A stretch of DNA of 64,000 nucleotides. It comes from GCA-2732755 sp965228265 (GTDB taxonomy: Bacteria; Planctomycetota; Phycisphaerae; Phycisphaerales; UBA1924). Location of the stretch: assembly GCA_965228265.1 (NCBI GenBank), contig OZ245804.1, positions 1,612,001 to 1,676,000 of the forward strand, written 5' to 3'. Shown one piece after another: positions 42,822 to 52,227 of the stretch (position 1 is the first letter of the stretch; the number at the start of each line of letters is the position of its first letter). Below the pieces are notes generated by a model, which had not been told where the DNA came from, searched no databases, and saw only the letters and a program-made list of their open reading frames with translations. The position numbers were made by a program, and so were the translations under genes.

Positions 42822-44327
42822 ATGATCCATGCACAGATAAGGCCCGGCAGGTTTCGGCCTGTACTCACGATGGTTCTGATCACGATCGTGCTTGTGGTCT
42901 GCTGGCTCGGGCTGGAGGTGTTCTTTGCGTTGACATCGAAGCCCAACCCGACGGTGGATTACGGCAAGCTCGCCGAGGATTCCGTGCGGGCGGCTCAGGC
43001 GGATTTGCCGGGCGAGGACGTCTGGCCTGTTCTGATCGAGACGACTCAGTTGTTCAACGACAGCCTTGTTGATCTCGTCGATCCGGAGACGGATATCGCG
43101 TGGGGCAAGGGCAGCTACTCGTTCGAAGCGCTGTACAACTACGACGAAATGCTCGCGGATCTGCGCGGTGATGAGGCCGACACCTCGTCCATTGAATCCG
43201 AGCAGTACGACGCGCTCGAGGCGCATCGCCGGATGAGTGAGCGTGCGATTGCGCGGTGGGATGAGATGGGGATCACGCGTCGTCTGGACGAGGTGGCGGC
43301 GAGCGGTAAGGCCGTGCGGCCCATGCCCGATACGACGCAGACGATGATGATCGACATCCTGCTGCCCGAGCTTTCGACGTTTCGCAATATGGCGAGGGGG
43401 CTGCGCGCACGGATGAGCCTGGCCAGAGATGCGGGCGACTGGGAGCTGTACGCGAAGACGTTCGGGCACGGGCTTGCGATCGGGCGCATCGGGATGGCGC
43501 AGACCACGCTCATCGACAGGCTTGTGGGCATCGCGATCCGGGCGCTGATGTTTGGTCAGCTCCGGGATGACCTTGTCGCGGGAGCGTTGCCCGATGAGGC
43601 GTGTGTGCAGGTGCTGGGGGCATTGGATCGCCAGAGGCACACGACGCCCGCGGCGCACGGCCTGGATGGCGAGCTGTTCATGCAGCTCGACGCGGTGCAG
43701 TGGACGCACGACAGGCGGGGCCGGGTCATCCTGAGCCAGGTGCAGCGGCTCCATTACATGCCGGGGTCCGGACTGGCGATTACCAATGTCGCGTCGATCG
43801 TCTTCCCGAGACGGGCGCAGACGGAAAGGTGGTTCCGGGATTTTAACGAGCAGTTGAAAGACTACGTGTCGAGACCCGTCGCCGAGCGGTGCGCCGAAGC
43901 GCGTAGCGGCCAGATCGCGGAGCCTCAGTACACATCGAGCTGGAACACGCTGGTGCAGGATGCGCTCATCCCAGCGTATGGAAGTGCGCTGCGCGCCGAT
44001 GACTTGAGCGAGATGCAGGAGCTTAGTCTCAGGGTCATGATCGCGATCGAGAGGTATCGGCACGCGAGGGGCGAGCTGCCCCAGTCGCTTGCAGCGCTCA
44101 CCCCGGATTGGCTGCCCGAGCCCGCGGTGGACCCGTACTCGATCGATGGCAACCTGTTCGGATATCGCGTGTTTGACGAGCCGGACGAGGACGGACGCCA
44201 GTATGTGCTCTACTCGATCGGGTTCGACGGCGTCGACAACGGTGGGGTGGCGCCCACAGAGCGGCAGACCGATGCGCTGCGCATGGGCTATACGGGCACG
44301 GATTATGTTCTGACGGATCCGAACTGA
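42822..44327 (+). CDS. Membrane-anchored protein with pseudopilin-like C-terminal domain (array member 2)
   Basis: A 501-residue paralogue. It begins MIHAQIRPGRFRPVLTMVLI and has one TM helix (VLTMVLITIVLVVCWLGLEV), a long helical middle (for example DAGDWELYAKTFGHGLAIGR) and the C-terminal unit: LRVMIAIERYRHARGELPQS, LTPDWL, DPYSIDGNLFGYRVFDEPDE and YVLYSIGFDGVDNGGVAP. GGAGGG is 6 nt before ATG 42822. It shares its N-terminus and leader with the scar at 41519 and with member 4 (RPARFRPVLTLVLVTLALIV). Likely faces the periplasm (inference from TM position and Ca-like DG-rich loop). Function unknown. Confidence 0.78.
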   Translation: MIHAQIRPGRFRPVLTMVLITIVLVVCWLGLEVFFALTSKPNPTVDYGKLAEDSVRAAQADLPGEDVWPVLIETTQLFNDSLVDLVDPETDIAWGKGSYSFEALYNYDEMLADLRGDEADTSSIESEQYDALEAHRRMSERAIARWDEMGITRRLDEVAASGKAVRPMPDTTQTMMIDILLPELSTFRNMARGLRARMSLARDAGDWELYAKTFGHGLAIGRIGMAQTTLIDRLVGIAIRALMFGQLRDDLVAGALPDEACVQVLGALDRQRHTTPAAHGLDGELFMQLDAVQWTHDRRGRVILSQVQRLHYMPGSGLAITNVASIVFPRRAQTERWFRDFNEQLKDYVSRPVAERCAEARSGQIAEPQYTSSWNTLVQDALIPAYGSALRADDLSEMQELSLRVMIAIERYRHARGELPQSLAALTPDWLPEPAVDPYSIDGNLFGYRVFDEPDEDGRQYVLYSIGFDGVDNGGVAPTERQTDALRMGYTGTDYVLTDPN

Positions 44328-44424
44328 GCTTTCTGAAGTGCGGTTACCCGGTTCGCGCGTGGTCTTGCGACTCACTAGAATCGCTACGAGCCTTGCGCTC
44401 GCCTGACTTCCGCGGAGACTCAGC

Positions 44425-45003
44425 ATGACTGAACTTGCGATGCTTGCACAGTCAGACCCCACCAACCCGTTCTTTCACGGCTTCGAGCCGATCGGGCGCA
44501 CGCTGCTGGTCGGTGTGCTGGCGTATGTGGTTCTGGTGGTCTTTCTCAGGCTTTCCGGGAATCGCACGCTTTCCAAGATGAATGCGTTTGATTTTGTGGT
44601 GACGATCGCGTTGGGGTCAACACTCTCGACGATTCTGCTCAACAAGCAGGTCTCGCTTGCGGAGGGAGCTGCCGCGTTCGCGGTGCTGGTGGTCCTGCAG
44701 TACGTGGTGACCTGGTCCAGCGTGCGCTGGCATCCGGTGCGTCAGTTGGTGACGGGCTCGCCCCGGTTGGTGCTTTCGGACGGCCGATTTCTAGAGAAAG
44801 CGATGCGTCGGGCACGCGTGACGGATGAGGAGATCCTGGCAGCCGCTCGCTCAGCGGGGGTGGTCCGGCAATCGGATATCCGAGCGGTCATACTCGAAAC
44901 CGACGGCTCCTTTTCGGTGATCCCCAGGGGCGCGGAGTCGCTGCGGGATGACGATGCCACGGACAGGGGTGTCGGGACGGGCAGCGGGGGCTCAAGTGAC
45001 TAG
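44425..45003 (+). CDS. DUF421 (YetF-type) membrane protein
   Basis: A 192-residue protein with three TM helices (TLLVGVLAYVVLVVFLRLSG, FDFVVTIALGSTLSTILLNK, GAAAFAVLVVLQYVVTWSSV) followed by a cytosolic beta domain: SPRLVLSDGRFLEKAMRRAR, VTDEEILAAARSAGVVRQSD and IRAVILETDGSFSVIPR. The G-N-R-T-L-S-K-M and DG-x-F-x-V-I-P-R signatures define DUF421/YetF, whose role is unknown. GGAG lies 7 nt before ATG 44425 and TAGAAT at 44376-44381 is a plausible -10. It interrupts the paralogue array. Confidence 0.88.
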   Translation: MTELAMLAQSDPTNPFFHGFEPIGRTLLVGVLAYVVLVVFLRLSGNRTLSKMNAFDFVVTIALGSTLSTILLNKQVSLAEGAAAFAVLVVLQYVVTWSSVRWHPVRQLVTGSPRLVLSDGRFLEKAMRRARVTDEEILAAARSAGVVRQSDIRAVILETDGSFSVIPRGAESLRDDDATDRGVGTGSGGSSD

Positions 45004-45073
45004 GAAATAAGGCTATTCTTAATCAGCAAAGGAGTTTCATCCCGCTGTGTGTTCTGGCCTTAGGAGTCGGCCC

Positions 45074-45367
45074 ATGTCTTTTGATTCCGTGTGTGTGTCC
45101 CGTCCGGCCCTGGATGATCTCGTGCCCGGGTACCTCGACGCGGTCCCGATCGATCCGTGCACGCCCGATGCGAGACCCTGGGTGTACCGCAGGCACGACG
45201 AGCCCGATGACGAAGGTCGGCTGTACACGCTCTATAGCGTGGGCTTTGACATGCAGGACGACGGCGGGGCGCGTCCGATCGCTCATTATTCAAGTGCGCT
45301 CAACAGGAAATACGCTGGCAGTGATTACGTGCTGACTCACCCGCCGATGCCGGACGAGGATGATTGA
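45074..45367 (+). pseudogene. Truncated array paralogue, pseudopilin-like C-terminal unit only
   Basis: Only the last ~80 residues of the array family remain: RPALDDLVPGYLDAVPIDPC, RLYTLYSVGFDMQDDGG and YAGSDYVLTHPP. The TM and helical domain are missing. ATG 45074 has AGGAG 7 nt upstream, so a 97-residue peptide could be made, but it has no export signal. I call it a remnant, with a small chance of a functional short protein. Confidence 0.65.
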
Positions 45368-45398
45368 GCCGGCGCGAGAGAGTCATTATGCTGACAGC

Positions 45399-46922
45399 AT
45401 GATGTGTTCCCGAATGAATGCGCGTGGAGCTGTGGATCTTGTGCTGCTCCTGTGCGTTCTGTTCCCGCTCTGGTTGGGACACATCGGGATCGATGCGTTC
45501 CATGCCATGCGAGCTGCGCAGACGGATGAGTACGACTACGAGGTCGAGGTCCGTCGGATAGCAGTTGAGCCGTTCGGTGGCGATGAACAGCGGATCCGAG
45601 AGGCCGAGGCTGTCTGGCGGGACCTCGACGAGGCGGGCCGGTTGCACCGCGAACTGCTCGACGGCTTTCATGATGCAGAAGCCGACGAAGGCTGGTACGA
45701 CACGTACTACCGCCATTACGCGGTTTGCAATTATGAGGAGTTTGTCGCGGAGATCCGTGAGAGGTACGCCGATTACGGTGCGGAGTATGTCGCGGAAGAG
45801 ATCCAAAGGCTCGACCGGCAGCGGGAGTGGGCCGGGCAACTCATTGAGATGTTGCCGGAGTCCGGGATCATCGCACTTCTGGAGCGAGCGGCCGACGCGG
45901 AACGGTCGATCATGCCGTTGCTGGACGAGGAGCAGAACCTTACCTCCGCGTCTGCTGGGCAGGATCACCGGGCGCTCTTTCGGTGCCTAGATGCCGCCAA
46001 GGAGTGGGCGGGTCAGCGGGAGAAATGGGAGGCGTATGTTGCGTACGAACGCCTCAGCCTTGCACTGGCGCGGCACTGGATGCAACAGCCCGATTCGCTC
46101 GCGTGGGTTCAGGGGGGCGCGATGTACAGCGGCTCGCTTCGCGTAACGCGTGAGCTGCTGGCGCGCGGCAGTATGCCCGCGGAGGTCATCAGAGAACTCC
46201 AGCGCGTTGCGGACGAGCAGGCCCTGCCGGGAACCATCAGTCATGTCCTCGCAGAGCAGCGGGCAGAAACGCTCGGTGCCTTTGATATGTACTACTCGGT
46301 GGGCGGCATCGCGTACATCGATGATGCGGGGCGTTTCTGGAATCTCTTGGCTCTGGCGCTGCCCCGTCGTTCAACGGGCGAGCGTGTGGTCAGCCAGTTC
46401 TACGAGGAGTTTCACCGGTACGCGGCGTTGACGATTGCCGAGCGTCTGGAAGTTCAGAAGCCGTGGGCGTGGTCGTATGTCCGGCCGCGATCAATGGTGG
46501 GTGTCATTCTGCAGTTGCCCATAGTCGGCGTGATGCAGACCGCGTCGATGGCTCAGCGTCTGGTTCAGTCGAGTGAGCTCTGGGAGATGGAGCGACTCTC
46601 GCTACGCGTTCTGATGGCGATCGAGCTCTACAAAGCAGAGCGTGGCGCATTGCCTGCGGAACTCTCCGATCTCGTCCCGGATTATCTTGATACACCCCCG
46701 CGCGATCCGTTCGATCCCGAGGGCGGGCTGCTCCGTTACCGGGTGTTCGAATCGCCGGACGCGCTGGGCCGATCGTACTTGCTCTACTCGGTCGGGCGCG
46801 ACATGACCGACAACGGCGGGCATCTCGAGGCCGACGGCTGGCCCAAACAGGCGCTCCAGGATCGATATCCCGGTACGGACTACGTCATGAACTATCTGGA
46901 ACATCCCGAAGAGAGTGAATGA
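45399..46922 (+). CDS. Membrane-anchored protein with pseudopilin-like C-terminal domain (array member 3)
   Basis: A 507-residue divergent paralogue. TM near the N-terminus (AVDLVLLLCVLFPLWLGHIG), acidic helical domain with much E and R (VRRIAVEPFGGDEQRIREAE), and the C-terminal unit RVLMAIELYKAERGALPAEL, DLVPDYLD, DPFDPEGGLLRYRVFESPD, YLLYSVGRDMTDNGG. TATGCT (45387-45392) lies 6 nt before ATG 45399 and there is no ribosome site, so I use this start rather than 45360. The stop TGA overlaps the next start as ATGA, coupling it to member 4. Confidence 0.75.
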   Translation: MMCSRMNARGAVDLVLLLCVLFPLWLGHIGIDAFHAMRAAQTDEYDYEVEVRRIAVEPFGGDEQRIREAEAVWRDLDEAGRLHRELLDGFHDAEADEGWYDTYYRHYAVCNYEEFVAEIRERYADYGAEYVAEEIQRLDRQREWAGQLIEMLPESGIIALLERAADAERSIMPLLDEEQNLTSASAGQDHRALFRCLDAAKEWAGQREKWEAYVAYERLSLALARHWMQQPDSLAWVQGGAMYSGSLRVTRELLARGSMPAEVIRELQRVADEQALPGTISHVLAEQRAETLGAFDMYYSVGGIAYIDDAGRFWNLLALALPRRSTGERVVSQFYEEFHRYAALTIAERLEVQKPWAWSYVRPRSMVGVILQLPIVGVMQTASMAQRLVQSSELWEMERLSLRVLMAIELYKAERGALPAELSDLVPDYLDTPPRDPFDPEGGLLRYRVFESPDALGRSYLLYSVGRDMTDNGGHLEADGWPKQALQDRYPGTDYVMNYLEHPEESE

Positions 46923-48457
46923 GAATGCTTGTCGCCGAATCACGGCCCGCCCGATTCAGACCCGTGCTCACACTGGTCTTGGTGACACTCGCGCTGATTG
47001 TGGGATGGGTGGGGCTGGAGGTGTATCTGGCTTACACCGCCAAGCCCGCAATCAAGGTGAACTACGGCGAGAAACTCCGGGAACTCGCCCAGGAATGGCA
47101 AGTCGGGGGTGAGGAGAACGCGTGGCCTGTCCTATTAGAAGTTATCGAGATTCATAACGAGAAGCTCGCATCGTTTCGGGACGAGGAGACGGGGTGGGAC
47201 TGGTTGTCAACTGCTTATGGATACGACGCAATAACGAATTATGATTACTACATGAATAGTATAGATCGGGGTTATTTTCAAATTGAGGGGTCGTCTGAGA
47301 AAGGAAAGCAGCTCGTTGAGCTTCATCGGAAGTGGGCGTTCGAATCGATCACGTCATTCGGTGATCTCGGCATTCTTGACAGGCTCGATACGATCGCGGG
47401 GGCCAAGTATGCCTTGATGCAGATACCGGACAGCAGGCTGCCGGATTCGCAATTCGCCTTGAGCCCTGTTTATGGAGAGGCGCGAGGTTTCGTACGATCA
47501 CTCGAAGCGACGTTGGCGTGGTCTGCAAGCCGTGGAGACTGGCAACGATATGAGTTGGCATTCGAGCATTGTCTGGCGATCGGACGCATTGTGATGATGC
47601 AGCCGAGCATGTCGGCTTGGATCGCGGGAACTGGGATCCGGGGTGTTGCTTTGGGAAGACTCCGTGAACATCTGATCGGTGGCGCGATCCCACCGAGTAT
47701 CGTCCCTGCTCTGCGGGATGCGTACCTGAGACAGGCCAATCTTCCATCGAAGCGGTATTCACTGGAAGCCGGGAGACTGGTTTCGCTTGACGAGTTGCAG
47801 CGGGTATTCACTGCTTTCGGCCGGGTCATCCCGGTGGAGTTCTCTCAAGATCCTGTGACCGGGACGTCTGCGCATTGGATATACAACATGACGTCGATTT
47901 GGCAACCTAGATGGGCGAACTCACGTGATGAGTTCAATCTTCGTTACGATAGATGCGTGGAATTCGTCGAGATGCCAAGGTGGCAACGCATCACACAACC
48001 CGACTATCGATGTGCATCGCTGGTGGATTATGCCAACTCACACGAATCTCTGACAAGCATTATAGAGCAGACTGCGACAGCATCTTTCTATGGAGATGCT
48101 TACGACATGCAAGACGCATCAGAGCAGGGCGCTGAACTCATGCTTGCAATCGAGAGCTTTTCTTACGAGAAGGGGCGATATCCTACATCACTCGAAGAGC
48201 TCGTCCCTGAATACATGGACGAGTTGCCATTAGATCCATACGCGATGGAGCCAAAAACTTGGCAGTACCGGTTGCTGGCTAGTTCCCCGCGTGACGAGCG
48301 TTCGTATGTCCTGTATTCCGTTGGGCTCGATGGCGATGATGACGGCGGGCTCGTGCCCGTGGGGAAATCACCCGGGGCGGCACTCAGTGCGGACATTTTG
48401 ACTGGTGAATCGCCGGATATGGACTACGTCGTCACGGCAAAGTACCGTCAACCTTAG
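46919..48457 (+). CDS. Membrane-anchored protein with pseudopilin-like C-terminal domain (array member 4)
   Basis: A 512-residue paralogue closest to member 2 at its N-terminus (RPARFRPVLTLVLVTLALIV; VGWVGLEVYLAYTAKP) and in the middle (SRGDWQRYELAFEHCLAIGR). C-terminal unit: LMLAIESFSYEKGRYPTSLE, ELVPEYMDELPLDPYAM, SYVLYSVGLDGDDDGGLVP. The 5' and 3' ends are GC-rich but the middle (about 47140-48240) is clearly more AT-rich, suggesting a mosaic history. It is coupled to member 3 by an ATGA overlap. Function unknown. Confidence 0.78.
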   Translation: MRMLVAESRPARFRPVLTLVLVTLALIVGWVGLEVYLAYTAKPAIKVNYGEKLRELAQEWQVGGEENAWPVLLEVIEIHNEKLASFRDEETGWDWLSTAYGYDAITNYDYYMNSIDRGYFQIEGSSEKGKQLVELHRKWAFESITSFGDLGILDRLDTIAGAKYALMQIPDSRLPDSQFALSPVYGEARGFVRSLEATLAWSASRGDWQRYELAFEHCLAIGRIVMMQPSMSAWIAGTGIRGVALGRLREHLIGGAIPPSIVPALRDAYLRQANLPSKRYSLEAGRLVSLDELQRVFTAFGRVIPVEFSQDPVTGTSAHWIYNMTSIWQPRWANSRDEFNLRYDRCVEFVEMPRWQRITQPDYRCASLVDYANSHESLTSIIEQTATASFYGDAYDMQDASEQGAELMLAIESFSYEKGRYPTSLEELVPEYMDELPLDPYAMEPKTWQYRLLASSPRDERSYVLYSVGLDGDDDGGLVPVGKSPGAALSADILTGESPDMDYVVTAKYRQP

Positions 48458-48494
48458 GCCATAGCGGTCCCTACCCCCAGTCCCAAAACCCCAC

Positions 48495-48512
48495 TAGAAT
48501 CACCTGTATACA
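48495..48512 (+). promoter_or_regulatory. Probable promoter elements of the mutase gene
   Basis: TAGAAT (48495-48500) and, 4 bp further, the palindrome TGTATACA (48505-48512) lie 40-58 nt before the ATG. The same TGTATACA occurs ~43 nt before the B12-binding/GTPase gene start. Confidence 0.45.
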
Positions 48513-48552
48513 CCCCTCCCGGCCACCAAATCGGCCCCGAAGGAGTCCTCGC

Positions 48553-50301
<1,749 letters not shown>

Positions 50302-50316
50302 GATTCCGATGAATTG

Positions 50317-50388
50317 ACGAGCCCGAAGCGCAAGCGAGGGTCTTTGCCTTTACTCAAAATACATCCCTCGCTTGCGCTTCGGGCTCGT
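50317..50388. repeat. REP palindrome, copy 1 (5' side of RAYT gene)
   Basis: Perfect 24-bp inverted repeat: ACGAGCCCGAAGCGCAAGCG AGGG (50317-50340) and its complement (50365-50388), with an AT-rich 24-nt loop. It is nearly identical to copy 2 at 50888-50959. This palindrome family is one I associate with planctomycete genomes. Confidence 0.92.
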
Positions 50389-50411
50389 TGTGGAAAATAT
50401 AGAATACACAG

Positions 50412-50888
50412 ATGCCCGCGCCACTCGCGTACTTTCTGACATGGACTACTCACGGGACATGGCTCCACGGAGACGAACGTGGCTCCATCGATAAAGAGCA
50501 CAACACGCGCGGGGCGTCTTACGTTGCTCCCAATGTCGAATTACAGGCCCGGATGCGCGAACGCATGAAAGATCGAACGTTGGTGCTTGCGCCCGATATG
50601 CGTGGGATCGTCGAGCGAACCATCCGCGATCATTGCGACTTCCGTCAATGGGAACTCTTTGCTCTCAATGTCCGGTCAAACCATGTTCACATTGTCGTGC
50701 GTTGCGAGTTGGAAGTCTCGCCCGAGAGTGCGATGTCTCAATTCAAGGCGTGGTCTACGCGTCGGTTGCGAGAGGGCGGGTATGTCGGAAAAGAGTCCAA
50801 GGTCTGGACAGAGCATGGTTCGACTCGTTGGATCGATTCTCAATCAAGCCTTGCGAGCGCGATCGATTACGTCATGAATCACCAATGA
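50412..50888 (+). CDS. REP-associated tyrosine transposase (RAYT, Y1/HUH family)
   Basis: A 158-residue protein of the IS200/IS605-like transposase superfamily. N-terminal strand PLAYFLTWTTHGTWLHGDER, HUH metal motif in FALNVRSNHVHIVVRC (about residues 87-91) and nucleophile Tyr in SLASAIDYVMNHQ near the C-terminus. RAYTs nick and join REP palindromes. Here it is flanked by two matching REP elements, and its TGA stop lies at the edge of the second. TAGAAT (50400-50405) ends 6 nt before ATG 50412, with no ribosome site, suggesting a leaderless transcript starting inside the REP-gene gap. It appears intact. Confidence 0.92.
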   Translation: MPAPLAYFLTWTTHGTWLHGDERGSIDKEHNTRGASYVAPNVELQARMRERMKDRTLVLAPDMRGIVERTIRDHCDFRQWELFALNVRSNHVHIVVRCELEVSPESAMSQFKAWSTRRLREGGYVGKESKVWTEHGSTRWIDSQSSLASAIDYVMNHQ

Positions 50889-50959
50889 CGAGCCCGAAGC
50901 GCAAGCGAGGGTCTTTGTCTTTGCTTAAAATACACCCCTCGCTTGCGCTTCGGGCTCGT
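50888..50959. repeat. REP palindrome, copy 2 (3' side of RAYT gene)
   Basis: Same 24-bp arms as copy 1 (50888-50911 and 50936-50959), with the loop differing at a few positions. The RAYT stop codon TGA (50886-50888) touches its first base. Confidence 0.92.
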
Positions 50960-50983
50960 CAAGAGGGTGAATTGAACGTCAAC

Positions 50984-51763
50984 TCAAAGCATCCCACACA
51001 ACATACCCCCATCCACCGGCAGCGAGGCCCCGGTGATGTAGCTCGCCGCGGGTGAGGACAGGAACGCGATCGCGGCCGCCACCTCGCGGGGCTGGCCGAC
51101 GCGGCGCATGGGAGTGGCGGCTCGGATCTGTGCGTAGCGGGCCTCGTTCGTGAAGACCGGGGCCGCCAGGGGCGTGTCGATGTACGCCGGCTGCACCGAG
51201 TTCACGCGGATCCCGGGCGTCTCGGCGGTGGGGGCCCACTCGACAGCGAGGTACCGCGTGAGCTGGTCGATCGCCGCCTTCGAGGCCGCGTAGGGCGAGC
51301 CGGTCGACATCGATCGCATCGCCGCGACCGAGCTGACCGACACGATCGACGCGTCCGTCCCCGCCAGCAGCATGGGCCGCAGCTCTTTGCAGAGCGTAAA
51401 CGCACTGGTGAAGTTGACCTCCATCACGCGTGCGAATTCGTCCGGCGCGTAGTCGGCTGTCGGCTTGCGGATATTCATCCCGACGTTGTTGACGAGCGTA
51501 TCGAGCGCCCCGAACCGCTCGCGCACCGCACCGATGACGCGATCGATGTCTTTGGGATGCCCAAGATCCGCGCACACGCCCGTGACTTGGTCGCCAAGCT
51601 CTTTGGTCAGCGCATCCAGATCGTCTGGATTCCGCGCGACCGCGATGACCTCGGCCTCGAGCGATGCGAACAGCTCAACCGTCGCCCGCCCGATGCCCTT
51701 CGTCCCGCCCGTGACGAGTGTCCGCCGGCCGGTGAGATCAACAAGTGGGTGCGTGTGTGCCAT
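50984..51763 (-). CDS. SDR-family NAD(P)-dependent oxidoreductase
   Basis: A 259-residue classical short-chain dehydrogenase. Cofactor motif TGGTKGIG (about residues 18-25), NNVG, catalytic Ser in IVSVSSVAAM and Tyr/Lys in SPYAASKAAIDQL, then PGIRVNSVQPAYIDTPLA and GASLPVDGGM. The overall pattern is close to tropinone-reductase-like or FabG-like SDRs; substrate unknown. Start ATG 51763 is 5 nt after TACACT on the minus strand with no ribosome site. Downstream it ends 25 bp from the REP element. Confidence 0.9.
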   Translation of the reverse strand: MAHTHPLVDLTGRRTLVTGGTKGIGRATVELFASLEAEVIAVARNPDDLDALTKELGDQVTGVCADLGHPKDIDRVIGAVRERFGALDTLVNNVGMNIRKPTADYAPDEFARVMEVNFTSAFTLCKELRPMLLAGTDASIVSVSSVAAMRSMSTGSPYAASKAAIDQLTRYLAVEWAPTAETPGIRVNSVQPAYIDTPLAAPVFTNEARYAQIRAATPMRRVGQPREVAAAIAFLSSPAASYITGASLPVDGGMLCGML

Positions 51764-51784
51764 AAGCGAGTGTAAGCACGAGAC

Positions 51785-51920
51785 TCCCTCCCTCTCCCCG
51801 TTGGGGAGAGGGCCGGGGAGAGGGGTCTCCGGCGATCTCGAAGAATGAGATCGGGTATAGGCCAGAAGCCCCTCATCCGCCCGCTGCGCGGGCACCTTCT
51901 CCCCAGCGGGGAGAAGGAGG
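51785..51920. repeat. Intergenic repeat with two palindromic units
   Basis: The gap between the SDR start and the DUF1294 stop contains two hairpin-forming blocks: CCCTCTCCCCGTTGGGGAGAGGG (51789-51812) and CCGCCCGCTGCGCGGGC plus CTTCTCCCCAGCGGGGAGAAG (51878-51918). These resemble common dispersed intergenic repeats in many bacteria. No gene is seen. Confidence 0.65.
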
Positions 51921-51922
51921 TA

Positions 51923-52204
51923 TCACCGATACACCAGCCACCCAACGCCGGCCCACACCGCCAGGTGCAGCCCCGCGATCAGCGGCACGCCGATCACAAA
52001 CTTCCGCGTCTTTGTCTTGTGCCGAACCAGCTTCATCGCCAGCATCGCACCGGGCCAGCCGAAGGCCAGGGTCATGACGAGCAGCGTCTTCTCGGAGATC
52101 CGCCACTTGCCCAGTTTCGCCCGGCGTTTGTCGAGGGCAAAGGCCGTGAACGTCGTCACGGACATCGCCAGATACACCCCGACCGCGATCAGCACATAGA
52201 CCAT
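51923..52204 (-). CDS. DUF1294 family small membrane protein
   Basis: A 93-residue protein with TM helices VYVLIAVGVYLAMSVTTFTA, TLLVMTLAFGWPGAMLAMKL and FVIGVPLIAGLHLAVWAGVG. The signature F-A-L-D-K-R-R-A (ALDKRRAKLGKWRISEKTLL) and G-W-P-G-A followed by R-H-K-T-K-x-x-x-F define DUF1294, of unknown role and often found fused to a cold-shock domain. Here the cold-shock domain is absent. ATG 52204 is 7 nt after TATCGT (minus strand 52217-52212). Confidence 0.88.
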   Translation of the reverse strand: MVYVLIAVGVYLAMSVTTFTAFALDKRRAKLGKWRISEKTLLVMTLAFGWPGAMLAMKLVRHKTKTRKFVIGVPLIAGLHLAVWAGVGWLVYR

Positions 52205-52211
52205 GCGAATC

Positions 52212-52221
52212 ACGATACCCT
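52212..52221. promoter_or_regulatory. Overlapping divergent -10 boxes (DUF1294 gene and 52228 gene)
   Basis: TATCGT on the minus strand (52217-52212) and TACCCT on the plus strand (52216-52221) share two bases. Each lies 6-7 nt from its start codon, leaving only 23 bp between the two ATGs. Confidence 0.5.
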
Positions 52222-52227
52222 GTAGGC

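Noticed and set aside
50317..50959. Two near-identical palindromes about 570 bp apart as a minimal CRISPR array
   Set aside because: The repeats are long inverted palindromes flanking a transposase gene, not short direct repeats with spacers, and no cas gene is present.
51785..51920. The two intergenic hairpins as a small RNA gene
   Set aside because: The CCCTCTCCCC and CTTCTCCCC palindromes match common dispersed repeats and show no promoter.
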